From JACOND01 sp965202795 (GTDB lineage: Bacteria; Bdellovibrionota; Bdellovibrionia; Bdellovibrionales; UBA1609): a stretch of 64,000 bases of DNA. The notes below the pieces were generated by a model, which saw nothing but the letters and a program-made list of their open reading frames with translations, was not told where the DNA came from and did not search any database. The stretch lies in NCBI GenBank assembly GCA_965202795.1, contig OZ241848.1:1426001-1490000 (forward strand), in the 5' to 3' direction. Of the stretch, positions 25,548 through 34,385 are shown in pieces (within the stretch, counting starts at the first letter, position 1; each line of letters opens with the position of its first letter). The position numbers and the translations under genes are program-made.

Positions 25548-26177
25548 TCAGGGCAGAAGCTCCGGGGGGATGAGGCGGCTCCGAAACTTCTGAAAAACCT
25601 CTCTGAGGCCGGCCTCTGTGATTGTCTCAAGCTGGGGAATCTCCAGCAGCGAGGGCGCGCCGCCCATGGCCTCCAGGTCCCTTTTGTTCATGGGATGCGG
25701 AGGGCCGGAAAGAATCAGCCCAAGGGGCTGGAGGCCCCGCCGCCGCAGAGCCTCTATGGTGAGGAGAGTGTGGTTTAAAGTCCCCAGGCCGCTCCGCGCG
25801 GCAATCAAAACCGGCAGGCCGGCCAGGGCCATCAAATCAGCCATTGTCTCGCGCCGGCTGAGAGGGACAAGAACTCCGCCCGCGCCTTCGGCGATCAAGA
25901 AGCGGCTTTTCGGCGGGGAAATGTTTTTCAGGCTGATCGCAGCGCCCTCTTTTTCCGCCGCCTGATTGGGGGAAAGCGGCGCCCGCAGCTGAAAGGCGCT
26001 TTTTCGGATCCGGCTTTCAGGCAGAAAGCGGCGGATGAAGTCAGTGTCCTCCGTTCCGCCGGTCTGGACGGGCTTCCAGTAATCCGCCTGAAAATGCAGG
26101 CAAAGCCCCAGCGCGCTCAGGGTTTTGCCCGCGCCGGTGTCTGTTCCTGTGACAAAAAAACCTTTTTGCATGGTCAT
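25548..26177 (-). CDS. bioD: ATP-dependent dethiobiotin synthetase BioD
   Basis: BioD closes the ureido ring of dethiobiotin from DAPA, CO2 and ATP. The 209 residues contain the P-loop FVTGTDTGAGKTLSALGL, the DAPA-binding WKPVQTGGTEDTDF, LIAEGAGGVLVPLS and the end-domain GLGTLNHTLLTIEALRRRGL. The size is normal. No other biotin gene is in the window, so it stands alone. The 3' end faces the helicase gene across about 160 bp. Confidence 0.92.
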   Translation of the reverse strand: MTMQKGFFVTGTDTGAGKTLSALGLCLHFQADYWKPVQTGGTEDTDFIRRFLPESRIRKSAFQLRAPLSPNQAAEKEGAAISLKNISPPKSRFLIAEGAGGVLVPLSRRETMADLMALAGLPVLIAARSGLGTLNHTLLTIEALRRRGLQPLGLILSGPPHPMNKRDLEAMGGAPSLLEIPQLETITEAGLREVFQKFRSRLIPPELLP

Positions 26178-26369
26178 TTTTCACAGTTAGTCTCAGCTGC
26201 CCGCTGCAGCGGCAGGGCCTGGCCCGCAAGCCCTCCCGCCCGCCGGCGTATATGATCTTACAGGCTTATTTTGCTTAAAGAAACAGGATCTGTGGGTTAA
26301 AATGCTCCAAAATCAGCTCAAAAGACAGTATTTTTATGGTTATAAAAATGGAGGGCGCGGCGGCCCCCC

Positions 26370-26443
26370 CCGCGAGGCTAAAAACCTGCGGGCCTGCGCG
26401 CTTGCAAATTGGCAGAGGCGAAAAAACTCCGCCACATCCCGCT
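26370..26443 (-). repeat. Partial duplicate of an internal rpn-type gene segment
   Basis: The stretch containing GAGGCTAAAAACCTGCGG and GGCAGAGGCGAAAAAACTCC just downstream of the nuclease gene repeats the part at about 26755-26825 inside it (region encoding FFRLCQAVRARDRRFL). It is a non-coding remnant beyond the stop codon. Confidence 0.65.
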
Positions 26444-26478
26444 CACATTCCCGCGCAAAGGCGAAAAAACTGATTAAG

Positions 26479-27792
26479 CTATTCCGCCTTGCCGTTTTTC
26501 AGCTTGAGGATTTTTGCCTTTGGCAGGCCGGTTGCTTTGGAAATAACGGAAATATCAAATTTTTCCTTGAGCATGTTTAAAATGACATCCCTGCGCTCTT
26601 CCTGCCGGCCTTTCTGCTCCGCCTTGTATAAAACTTCCTGATAACATGACATTGCCATAACTCTTCCCTCCCTTTTTTTGACGGTTTTTCTTTCAACCTC
26701 CATCAAAGCCTTTTTCGTCCAGCGGGGGTTATGCTGCTGCAAATACGCCAAACCCCGCGGGGCTAAAAACCTGCGGTCCCGCGCGCGGACAGCTTGGCAG
26801 AGGCGAAAAAACTCCGCCACATCCCAGACGCCAATATTACGGACCTTCTGAAATATAAACCAAATGGGCAAAGCTTTCAAGCCCCTTTGCTTTTTTTTCA
26901 GATCAACATCCCGCAAATTCAAGATCACTGGGCGAAAGTTTACATCCGCCTCTCCAAACAGCTCCAGCTGTTTGGGAGCAAGCCCCCGCAAGCTCCCCTG
27001 AAAATCCAATGGCCCCCTCCAGGCCTGCCCCGTGGATATGAGAACAGGCAGCATCAGGCCTTTTTCCCTCCATGTCTGGCGGGCGGAAGACAAATAATCC
27101 AGAAACTGCAGAAAATGCCCGTCCCGCGGCAGATTCTTATGCCCAAAAACCAGCAGCATCTCAGCTCTCTTTGCCCGCGCCCCCCGGCGGAGGGCTTTAT
27201 GGCCGGATGCCCGACTCAGGCCAGCCCCTGACAGCGACTTTTCTCCGGCCCGGCCGCCAGCCGGATATCTTCGCAGCCTCAGAGGCGCTTTCCTGGATGA
27301 TTTCCCGGCAGACTCCTCGGATTGAGGGGAGGGTTTTGTGGAGATGGAGAATATCAGGTCGGCCCGCCTCTCCCGCCCCTCGCTTGTAAACAAAACAGGG
27401 GGCTGGGGCTTGAGGGTTTTTAGGTCCAAAAACTCAAGCCTTTCCCGGCTGAGAGCCAGAAGCAGCATATCAGGGGCAAACCTTTTTTTTGAGAAAATCT
27501 CCCGAAACAGCAGATCGTGGCTGTGAAAGGGGACTTTGCCCCGGCGGGGATGTTTTGCCGCGCGTTTTTTTGGAGCGGGATCGCCTTTTGGGGGGATTTT
27601 GCGGGCCGCAAGATAAAATATGAACGCTCGCTTTCGCTCGGCGAATGCTCGCTTTCGCTCGGCTATGTTTTTGGACAGGCTTGTCTCGTCCTCCGGGATT
27701 AGCCGGCCGGCCGCCGCGGCCGCCGCGGGCGGGGCATTTTGCCGGAAAGCTTTAGGCTTAAGCAAATCTGACTGGCGGTTTGTGATATCCAT
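26479..27792 (-). CDS. Rpn/PD-(D/E)XK family nuclease (transposase-like), catalytic motif altered
   Basis: 437 residues. PFHSHDLLFREIFSKKRFAPDMLLLAL, LEFLDLKTLKPQP, RRADLIFSI, HFLQFLDYLSSARQTW and the tail KGRQEERRDVILNMLKEKFDI fit the Rpn (YhgA-like, PDDEXK_2) family, whose members promote recombination or act in defence by cutting DNA. The usual (I/F)EHKS catalytic strand reads FGHKN, so the Glu of ExK appears to be Gly, and the enzyme may be inactive. An AGGAGG ribosome site lies 8 bp before the ATG. The N-terminus has a tandem AERKRAF duplication. A fragment of the gene is copied downstream, which fits mobile behaviour. Confidence 0.8.
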   Translation of the reverse strand: MDITNRQSDLLKPKAFRQNAPPAAAAAAGRLIPEDETSLSKNIAERKRAFAERKRAFIFYLAARKIPPKGDPAPKKRAAKHPRRGKVPFHSHDLLFREIFSKKRFAPDMLLLALSRERLEFLDLKTLKPQPPVLFTSEGRERRADLIFSISTKPSPQSEESAGKSSRKAPLRLRRYPAGGRAGEKSLSGAGLSRASGHKALRRGARAKRAEMLLVFGHKNLPRDGHFLQFLDYLSSARQTWREKGLMLPVLISTGQAWRGPLDFQGSLRGLAPKQLELFGEADVNFRPVILNLRDVDLKKKQRGLKALPIWFIFQKVRNIGVWDVAEFFRLCQAVRARDRRFLAPRGLAYLQQHNPRWTKKALMEVERKTVKKREGRVMAMSCYQEVLYKAEQKGRQEERRDVILNMLKEKFDISVISKATGLPKAKILKLKNGKAE

Positions 27793-28393
27793 GGATTTTT
27801 CCTCCTGTGGTTTTTTTTCAAAATATTTTGAAAGCCCCCCCTCTCGTTTTCTCTGTTTTGTTTTCTGTCAATTCAAAGAGGGTTTTAAAAAAAAGCTCAT
27901 AAGCAAGGCTTTCGGAATGCTTGCGGAATCCTTAATATACTGGTTTTGTTTGAGTTTTCCTGATTTTTTCCCTTATAAAGATCCCTGAAAACTCAAATGT
28001 GATCAGTATAAAATCAGCAGTTTGCAAAGCCAAATCCTGAAAAAACTTGAAATCTCACAAAAAAATTACATTTTTTTTGGAAATAAGCTTAATTTTTACG
28101 CGCGCTGATGTAAGAAAATTAATATTGTAAGATCAGCTCAACCCAATTTGGGTCAGCATAAGCTTTTTTGATAAAAACATCCAAAAAATATTTTCCCTGG
28201 TTTTTCCCCTGGCATTTCCCCTGGCTAACGGCGCCGCGCCGCGGTATTTTTCTCTCATCGCTTCCCCCCTGCCTGTGGAAAAGCGCAAATGGCGCCGGGG
28301 CTTGAGGAAAACAGCCAAGACTCCTTTAAAGAGGCAAAATTCTTTTTTTTTAAGCCTCTTTAAAAGCATGCTATACAAATCACAGTTAAGGAT
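27793..28393. other. AT-rich intergenic region between divergent genes
   Basis: About 600 bp without a supported gene. It is clearly richer in A and T than its surroundings, with AACCCAATTTGGGT (28139-28152, palindromic) and a large inverted repeat before lipB. Several TATA-like strings occur, but none has a convincing -35 box for the nuclease gene. Confidence 0.5.
28325..28364 (+). promoter_or_regulatory. 11-bp inverted repeat upstream of lipB
   Basis: TTTAAAGAGGC (28325-28335) and its complement GCCTCTTTAAA (28354-28364) flank an 18-base T-rich loop. TATACA at 28372-28377 may be the -10 box for lipB. The hairpin could be a terminator for upstream transcription or an operator. A one-arm match occurs at about 46535. 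Confidence 0.45.
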
Positions 28394-29194
28394 ATGATCC
28401 AGGCAGCAAAAGACAAGCCCCAAGAGAGTCTCTCCAGGATGGCGGCCCCCGCGCCGGGTTTTGAGATCAAAAGCCGCTGGGCGGGCGCCATCCCCTTTGA
28501 GGAGAGCCTGAAAGAGCAGGAGCGGCTGAAGCCCCTGGCCAAAAAAGGGAAATTCTGTTTTTTTGGCTTTGAGCCGCTTCAGCCTGTGATCAGCCACGGG
28601 CTGCGGTCAGGGGATGCGGATGTTCTGTGGCCGGAAAGCCGGCTGAAATCTCTGGGAATCAAAAGAGCAGCCCTTAAAAGAGGGGGGGAGGCCACTCTTC
28701 ACGCCCCGGGCCAGCTGGTTATTTATCCAGTGATGTCACTGCCGCTTCTAAAAATAAAAGTCCGGGATTATATTCTCTGCCTTGAGGATCTGACCCGGCA
28801 GGCTTTGGCCGGCCTTGGCATTCAGACCGAGCGGCTGGACCGGGATTCCGGGCTTTCCACACAAAGGGGGAAGATTGCTTTTTTTGGGATTCATGTTTCC
28901 GAAGGGGTCAGCCAGCACGGCCTCTCAATCAATGCGGGCAATGATTTGAGCCTGTTTTCGGCCATCAAGAGCTGCGGGCGGGCGGGCCGCCCCCATGACA
29001 GCCTTTATTTAAACGGCTGCGGCCTGACAGCGGAAGGGATGTTTCGCCTCTGGACAGGCCGGGCGGCTTGTTTGTTTGGCCGGGCTGGCGGAAAAGAAAG
29101 GGGGGCTGCGAACAGACAGGCAAAAAGAGATGTGAACCGGCATTGCCCCCTCCTCAGCCCAATGCATGCTGCCCACAAACACCGCCGCCTTTGA
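28394..29194 (+). CDS. lipB: Octanoyl-ACP:protein transferase LipB
   Basis: LipB transfers octanoate from acyl carrier protein to lipoyl domains. The family motifs are RGGEATLHAPGQLVIYPVMSL, GLSTQRGKIAFFGIHVSEGVSQHGLSINAG (Lys of the catalytic dyad in GKIAFFG) and LNGCGLT with the catalytic Cys; PCG is more usual there. The 266 residues exceed the usual 210-230. The extra C-terminus (about 220-266: RAACLFGRAGGKERG onward) is basic and comes from repeat-like DNA with TTTGGCCGGGCTGGCGG. No lipA is in the window. Confidence 0.88.
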   Translation: MIQAAKDKPQESLSRMAAPAPGFEIKSRWAGAIPFEESLKEQERLKPLAKKGKFCFFGFEPLQPVISHGLRSGDADVLWPESRLKSLGIKRAALKRGGEATLHAPGQLVIYPVMSLPLLKIKVRDYILCLEDLTRQALAGLGIQTERLDRDSGLSTQRGKIAFFGIHVSEGVSQHGLSINAGNDLSLFSAIKSCGRAGRPHDSLYLNGCGLTAEGMFRLWTGRAACLFGRAGGKERGAANRQAKRDVNRHCPLLSPMHAAHKHRRL

Positions 29195-29295
29195 ATGCCG
29201 CGCGCGGTTGATTCTCAAAAGGGAAGCTGAGAAGCAAGAGCAAGAATCATCAACCGCAATAAACTTGATAAAAAAGCCATAAGCGCTCCTATTTG

Positions 29296-30822
29296 TTAAC
29301 TGCCCTCATTTTTGGCAGCCTCCCCTTTGGCAAACTCCGCCAGATCCTCTGGATCATCTTCAACCATGTTTTCTGTGATGGAGCGAATGTAATGGACCAG
29401 CGCCCAGCGGTCTTCCGGGGACAGATGCTTGAAAGGGGTCATAGGGCTGCCGGCAATCCCGTCCCGCAAAGTGATAAACAGCTCTTTTGAGGATCCGCCG
29501 TTTGTCCACTGGCCCTCCACAAGATTTCGGGGGGGCGGATTAAAGGCCGCAGCCGCTGGCGCGTCTCCAAGCCCGCCGGGGCCATGACACATGGCGCAAT
29601 TAATTTGATAGACTTCCCCGCCCCGGGCGATGGACTCATTTGTCGGAAGCCATGGCCCGGCCGGCGGGCTGGCCCCCTGGCCTGGCTCAGTTTCTTCTGG
29701 AGCCGGCTCTGCCGCAGCAGCTGCATTCTCTGGATTTGCGCCTTGGCTTTCCTCCCGGGCCTGCCCGGTTTCTTTTGGAGATGGCTCCGGCTCTGCCATA
29801 GCTGCGCCTGGCGGGCTGGCTTCCCCGGCGGGATCAGCTGTTTTTGCTGGAGCCGGCTCTGGCGCCTCCGCCGCCGCATTCTCTGGATTTGCGCCTTGGC
29901 TTTCCTCCCGGGCCTGCCCGGTTTCTTTTGGAGATGGCTCCGGCTCTGCCATAGCTGCGCCTGGCGGGCTGGCTTCCCCGGCGGGATCAGCTGTTTCTTT
30001 TGGAGCAGGCGCTGGCGCGTTCTTTTCAGCGGCGCCTGGCTGGCCTTGAGCCTCATCTGCCGAAGGATTGGGATCAGCAGGCTCAAAAACAGGCCCTTTG
30101 CTGCCGGCCGTTTTCATAAGCTCAAGAATATCCGCCCTGTCCTGAAGTTTTGCCAGATCAAAGGCGCTTTGGGGATTCTCCCCCTCAGATTTTTTATGGA
30201 TATCCGCTCCGCTTTGGATCAAAATTTTTGCAGCCTCGTCATGCCCCGTCAAAACCGCTCTTTGGAGCGGTGTTTGGAAATGCTTTTCTGACACAGCGTC
30301 AATATCCGCAGCTTCAAAATTGCTGATAATGTATTGCAGAATTTTCGCGCCGCCGGCCAGAAACTCAGAGGTGTCAGACTCATCCCTGGCGCTGAGCAGG
30401 AGGATGGGGCTTTCCCCCTCATCGTTTTGAGCGTTTGGATCGGCGCCCAGGCCCAAAAGGCATTCAGCCAGCTTTAAATCATGGCTTCTGGCGGCCTGAT
30501 GAAACAGGGTGTCTCCAGAGGCTGTTTTATTGGATCTGGGCTTGGACGCCTCGCAGGCTGGCGGAGCCTCAGAGCCTTGCCGGGCCGCGGGCCTTTGGCT
30601 TCCGCCGCAGCCGGAAAGCAGCCCCGCCCCCAGGCAGGCAAAAGCCGCGGCCGCAAAATGCCGCAAAATATTGCCCTTAATGCTGCCAGGGGCCTGGGAA
30701 TTTTTCTGGCCATTCGCCCTCAGCCCCCCTGCCTGTTTTGGGCTTTGAGATTTTAGGCTTTGAAAGCCGCGTTCAAATAAAAAAAACATCCTGATTTTGG
30801 CCAATCGCTGAGAAAAGTCCAT
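29296..30822 (-). CDS. Ankyrin-repeat/cytochrome c lipoprotein
   Basis: About 508 residues. The chosen ATG at 30822 has GGAGG six bases upstream; an ATG at 30834 is also in frame. A lipobox-like LGAGLLSGC (Cys about residue 72) marks a lipoprotein with a long N-region. Residues about 95-240 carry ankyrin repeats (GDTLFHQAARSHDLKLAECLLGLGADPNAQ, TPLQRAVLTGHDEAAKILIQSGADI). A Pro/Glu/Ala-rich linker follows, with a 51-residue unit repeated twice. The C-terminal monoheme cytochrome c domain has INCAMCHGPGGLGD and the probable axial Met in GSPMTPFKHLSPEDRW. It would bind heme outside the inner membrane and pass electrons. I know of no described family with this architecture. Confidence 0.85.
   Translation of the reverse strand: MDFSQRLAKIRMFFLFERGFQSLKSQSPKQAGGLRANGQKNSQAPGSIKGNILRHFAAAAFACLGAGLLSGCGGSQRPAARQGSEAPPACEASKPRSNKTASGDTLFHQAARSHDLKLAECLLGLGADPNAQNDEGESPILLLSARDESDTSEFLAGGAKILQYIISNFEAADIDAVSEKHFQTPLQRAVLTGHDEAAKILIQSGADIHKKSEGENPQSAFDLAKLQDRADILELMKTAGSKGPVFEPADPNPSADEAQGQPGAAEKNAPAPAPKETADPAGEASPPGAAMAEPEPSPKETGQAREESQGANPENAAAEAPEPAPAKTADPAGEASPPGAAMAEPEPSPKETGQAREESQGANPENAAAAAEPAPEETEPGQGASPPAGPWLPTNESIARGGEVYQINCAMCHGPGGLGDAPAAAAFNPPPRNLVEGQWTNGGSSKELFITLRDGIAGSPMTPFKHLSPEDRWALVHYIRSITENMVEDDPEDLAEFAKGEAAKNEGS
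29802..30003 (-). repeat. 153-bp tandem duplication in the ankyrin-cytochrome c linker
   Basis: Segments about 153 bp apart are nearly identical (for example the DNA ending at 29820 and 29973) and encode EASPPGAAMAEPEPSPKETG twice. The unit length of 51 codons keeps the frame. Confidence 0.85.
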
Positions 30823-30925
30823 AAAAACCTCCATTTAAAAATTTCGATAAAACCCCGGGAAATTTTCCCGATAAAACCCCTGAAAAACATCTAAAAAGCA
30901 GGCTCCAAGCCTCCTTTCGGGGGAA

Positions 30926-30954
30926 ATATTAGAGCAAAAGTCTCTCTGTGTCAA
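30926..30954 (-). promoter_or_regulatory. Promoter for the ankyrin-cytochrome c gene
   Basis: On the minus strand TTGACA (30949-30954), a 17-bp spacer and TAATAT (30926-30931), about 100 bp before the start. The AAGCTTGACACAGAG context resembles the pth promoter. Confidence 0.6.
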
Positions 30955-30961
30955 GCTTTTT

Positions 30962-31310
30962 TTTCCGCCTGTTTTGCTGGGACGGCCTCGCCTGTTTTTT
31001 GTTGGGCCGGCCTCGCCTGATTTGTTGGGACGGCCTCGCGGCCGTTCCCGGGGCTTCATGAAATGGCGGGGTTTGCCAGAGGGGTTTGCCCAGAGGGGTT
31101 TGCCAGAGGGCGGGAGCGGCCTGTTTGCTGGGCCGGCCTCGCCTGTTTTTTGTTGGGCCGGCCTCGCGGCCGTTCCCGGGGCTTCATGGAATGGCGGGGT
31201 TTGCCAGAGGGGTTTGCCAGAGGGCGGGCTTCATGAAATGGCGGGGTTTGCCAGAGGGGTTTTCCAGAGGATGGGCCTGGCGGAGCGGCGGGCTTGGGGT
31301 GTTTTGGGCT
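30962..31310. repeat. REP-like palindromic element field
   Basis: Several copies of a GC-rich element based on GGGACGGCCTCGCGGCCGTT (31027-31048 the fullest), with shorter versions ending in CCTGTTTTTTGTTGGG, and tandem GTTTGCCAGAGGGG units. Small ORFs through it are repeat translations. No gene is supported. Confidence 0.75.
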
Positions 31311-31575
31311 AAAGAGACGGGCTAAAAAAAAATCTTAAAAAAAGCTTGACAGGGGCGGTTTTCCGGCATAAAAGCGGGCTTTAACCATATTATGTTTGTT
31401 GGGACGGCCTCGCGGCCGTTCCCAGGTCTTCATGAAATGGCGGGGTTTGCCAGAGGGGTTTTCCAGAGGATGGGCTTGGCGGAGCGGCGGGCTTGAATAA
31501 AGAGACGGGCTAAAAAAAATCTTAAAAAAAGCTTGACAGGGGCGGTTTTCCGGCATAAAAGCGGGCTTTAGCTAA
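31311..31575 (+). repeat. 187-bp direct duplication carrying a promoter
   Basis: A block containing AAGAGACGGGCTAAAAAAA, TTGACA and CGGCATAAAAGCGGGC occurs twice, 187 bp apart, with one palindromic element (31401-31422) between the copies. Each copy holds a full promoter: -35/-10 at 31346/31369 and at 31533/31556. Confidence 0.8.
31533..31561 (+). promoter_or_regulatory. Promoter for rpsO-pnp (proximal copy)
   Basis: TTGACA (31533-31538), a 17-bp spacer and TAAAAG (31556-31561), 126 bp before the rpsO ATG. An identical distal copy lies at 31346-31374. Confidence 0.6.
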
Positions 31576-31686
31576 AAAGCGCCGCCGGTCCGCCGCAAAA
31601 ATCCCAAAAACCTCCAAAAAGAAAAATCCAGCAGCCCCCGCAGGCAAAAGCCGCCATGCAAAAAAAAACATAAGGCAAAACAAGAG

Positions 31687-32010
31687 ATGATCATGCGGCT
31701 GCCCAAAGAGACAAAACAGAAGATTATCAAAAGATTCGGGGCGGCCGGGCCTTGGGAGGGCAAAGAAGGGAATAACAGCAAAAATGGCAGCCTTGGCGGC
31801 GGCGCGGGCGGCGCTCCGGCTCAGGCGGCTCTCCTTACAGAGAAAATCAAAAGCCTGACAGAGCATTTTAAAACCCATAAAAAAGATCTTCACTCCATGA
31901 GGGGGCTGATGAAAATGGTCAGCCGCCGCAAAAAACTGCTCGCCTATTTAAAAAGGACAAAGCCTGAAGCTTATCAAAATCTAATCAAAGCTTTAGGCTT
32001 GAGAAAGTAA
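31687..32010 (+). CDS. rpsO: 30S ribosomal protein S15 with a Gly-rich insertion
   Basis: S15 binds 16S rRNA early in 30S assembly. ALLTEKIKSLTEHFKTHKKDLHSMRGLMKMVSRRKKLLAYLKR and the ending IKALGLRK are unmistakable. The 107 residues exceed the usual 89. The excess lies at about residues 22-46, where the usual short DTGSPEVQ loop is replaced by a Gly/Asn/Ser-rich stretch (GNNSKNGSLGGGAGGAPAQ). Two in-frame ATGs (31687, 31693) are possible. It precedes pnp as in the classic rpsO-pnp operon. Confidence 0.92.
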   Translation: MIMRLPKETKQKIIKRFGAAGPWEGKEGNNSKNGSLGGGAGGAPAQAALLTEKIKSLTEHFKTHKKDLHSMRGLMKMVSRRKKLLAYLKRTKPEAYQNLIKALGLRK

Positions 32011-32138
32011 GGGAAACAATCAATCAAGGTCAGAGCCGGATTGTCAACATCTGTCAAATTGAGTTTGAGGAATCCTTGAGGAATCAAGGATCTCTGGCCT
32101 CAAAACAGCCAAAACTAAACTAAAGGAGAAAAACAAAC

Positions 32139-34265
32139 ATGTTCAATAAACAAACAGCCCATTGTGAAATTCAGGGGCGCAAAATCACTTTGGAAACCGG
32201 CGGCATGGCCCGCCAGGCCGACGGCGCGGTCCTCGCAAGCTGCGGGGGAACACGGGTCCTCGCCTCTGTGGTTTCCGCCAAAAAGGACTCGGATCTGGAT
32301 TTTTTCCCCCTCACAGTTGAGTATCAGGAAAAATTTTATTCTGTCGGCAGGGTGCCGGGGGGCTTTTTCAAAAGGGAGGGCCGCCCCAGCTATGAGGCCA
32401 CTCTCTGCGCGCGGCTCATTGACCGCCCCATCCGGCCATGTTTCCCGGAAGGCTGCCGCCGGGACACTCAGATTGCCGTTATGGTTTTAAGCTCTGATGG
32501 AGAGGCCCCGCCGGAGATTTTGGGCGGAATTGCCGCCTCCGCAGCCCTTCACATCAGCGATATCCCCTTTGCGGGGCCTGTGGCTTTTTTGAAAACAGCG
32601 GGCCGGAACGGAAAGCTTGTCCTGAATCCCAAAGAGGAGGCCGCGGACGGCGAGGGCGAGCCAGATCTCAGCTTTATCGCGGCGGGGGCCAAAAACGGCC
32701 TTCTTATGGTTGAGGGCGCGGCGCGCTTTGTCTCTGAGGCCCAGGCCCTTGAGGCTTTAAAATTTGCCCATGAATCCATGGCGCCGATTTTGGAGATGCA
32801 GGAGGAGCTGAGGCGCAAAACCGGCTCCCGCCCCAAAAGGGACATGTCTCCGCCTGAGATGGATGAGGATCTTTGCCGCCGCATCCAGGAGTTTTTGAAG
32901 CCGGAAATCCCCAAAGCCCTCAGCATCAAGGACAAGCTTCAGCGCTATGAGGCGCTGGAGAGCCTTCAGGAAAAAGCGGAGGAAAAATTTATCCCGGAAA
33001 CAAGCTCCGAGACGGAAACAAAAACCATCTCAAAAACCATCTCTCATGTTTATTCTGAGCTGAAGCAGGCTGAGGCCCGCCGGATGATTCTCTCCGGAGA
33101 TCGGATTGACGGAAGGCAGCGGAGCGAAATCCGCCCCATTGCCTGCGAGACTGATCTTCTGCCAAGGGCGCATGGATCGGCTCTCTTCACAAGGGGCGAA
33201 ACCCAGGTATTGGGAACAGTGACTCTGGGCATAGGCGACGACGAAAAAATCATCGACAACCTCTGGAACTCGGGCCGGAAGCAGTTTTATCTCCATTACA
33301 ATTTCCCCCCTTTTTGCGTGGGCGAGACAGGCCGCTTTGGCGGGCAGAGCCGCCGGGAGATTGGCCATGGCTTTTTGGCCGAAAAGGCTCTGAGGCCAAT
33401 GATTCCCCTCCACGATGATTTCCCCTATACCATCCGCATTGTGAGCGAGGTTTTGGAGTCTAACGGCTCCAGCTCCATGGGGACAGTTTGCTCCGCAGCC
33501 ATGGCTTTGATGGCCGCGGGCGTTCCCGTGAAGAAAGCGGTCGCCGGGGTCGCCATGGGCCTGATCAAAGAGGGAGACCAGTCAGTTGTGCTCTCAGACA
33601 TTCTTGGCGACGAGGATCATCTTGGCGATATGGATTTTAAGGTGGCCGGATCGGAAGATGGCATCACCGCCCTTCAAATGGACATCAAAACAGACAATAT
33701 AGATTTTCAGACCATGGAGCGCGCCCTCCAGCAGGCTCTGGCCGGGAGGCTTCATATCTTAAGCGAGATGAAAAAGGCCATCGCCCAGCCAAGGGAAGAC
33801 TTGGCGCCTCACGCGCCGCGGATTGAGATTGTGAAGATCCCTCCAGAAAAAATCCGCGAGGTGATTGGCTCCGGCGGAAAAATGATCAACTCCATCACAG
33901 AGGAGACCGGCGTCAAAATTGACATTAACGATGACGGAACCATTTTTGTCTCCTCGCCCTCAAAAGAGGGAATCGCCAAAGCGATAAAAATCATTGAGGG
34001 GATCTGTGAGGAGCCGGAGGAGGGGAGAGTCTACGAGGGCATTGTCCGCGGCGTGAAGGATTTTGGCGCTTTTGTGGAGATTTTGCCCAACACTGAGGGG
34101 CTTCTGCATATTTCCCAAATCTCCAAACAGCGGATTAACCAGGTGAGCGATGTTCTGAAAGAGGGCGACAAGGTCAAGGTGAAGGTCTTAAGCGTGGAGG
34201 CTGGGGGCCGCATACGGCTCAGCGCCAAGGCGGTCAAAAGCTCCGATGTGGCCCGGCAGCTTTGA
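32139..34265 (+). CDS. pnp: Polyribonucleotide nucleotidyltransferase (PNPase)
   Basis: PNPase degrades RNA 3'-5' with phosphate as part of the degradosome. The 708 residues have two RNase PH domains (YEATLCARLIDRPIRPCFPEG in the first; FPPFCVGETGRFGGQSRREIGHG in the second, with SDILGDEDHLGDMDFKVAG), a KH domain (IREVIGSGGKMINSITEETG, about 560-580) and an S1 domain (RVYEGIVRGVKDFGAFVEIL). An AAAGGAG ribosome site is about 10 bases upstream. It is cotranscribed with rpsO (128-bp gap). In other bacteria the rpsO-pnp leader is cut by RNase III for autoregulation. Confidence 0.97.
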   Translation: MFNKQTAHCEIQGRKITLETGGMARQADGAVLASCGGTRVLASVVSAKKDSDLDFFPLTVEYQEKFYSVGRVPGGFFKREGRPSYEATLCARLIDRPIRPCFPEGCRRDTQIAVMVLSSDGEAPPEILGGIAASAALHISDIPFAGPVAFLKTAGRNGKLVLNPKEEAADGEGEPDLSFIAAGAKNGLLMVEGAARFVSEAQALEALKFAHESMAPILEMQEELRRKTGSRPKRDMSPPEMDEDLCRRIQEFLKPEIPKALSIKDKLQRYEALESLQEKAEEKFIPETSSETETKTISKTISHVYSELKQAEARRMILSGDRIDGRQRSEIRPIACETDLLPRAHGSALFTRGETQVLGTVTLGIGDDEKIIDNLWNSGRKQFYLHYNFPPFCVGETGRFGGQSRREIGHGFLAEKALRPMIPLHDDFPYTIRIVSEVLESNGSSSMGTVCSAAMALMAAGVPVKKAVAGVAMGLIKEGDQSVVLSDILGDEDHLGDMDFKVAGSEDGITALQMDIKTDNIDFQTMERALQQALAGRLHILSEMKKAIAQPREDLAPHAPRIEIVKIPPEKIREVIGSGGKMINSITEETGVKIDINDDGTIFVSSPSKEGIAKAIKIIEGICEEPEEGRVYEGIVRGVKDFGAFVEILPNTEGLLHISQISKQRINQVSDVLKEGDKVKVKVLSVEAGGRIRLSAKAVKSSDVARQL

Positions 34266-34385
34266 CAGGCTTATGCTTGTTTTGTCTGATGAAATGATTT
34301 TGCCGGAGGCGCGGCCCCATGCGCCGCGCGCCGGAAAATCAGGCGCATCGGCGCAAGGCAAACTGGAAAGCCCATTTATGGCCAT

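Noticed and set aside
29584..30291. Trp/Phe-rich plus-strand ORF with long repeats
   Set aside because: Antisense translation of the ankyrin-cytochrome gene linker duplication.
30974..31325. Two ORFs of 79-112 codons with GRPRL/FARGV repeats
   Set aside because: Pure translation of the REP-like field; no start signals or family features.
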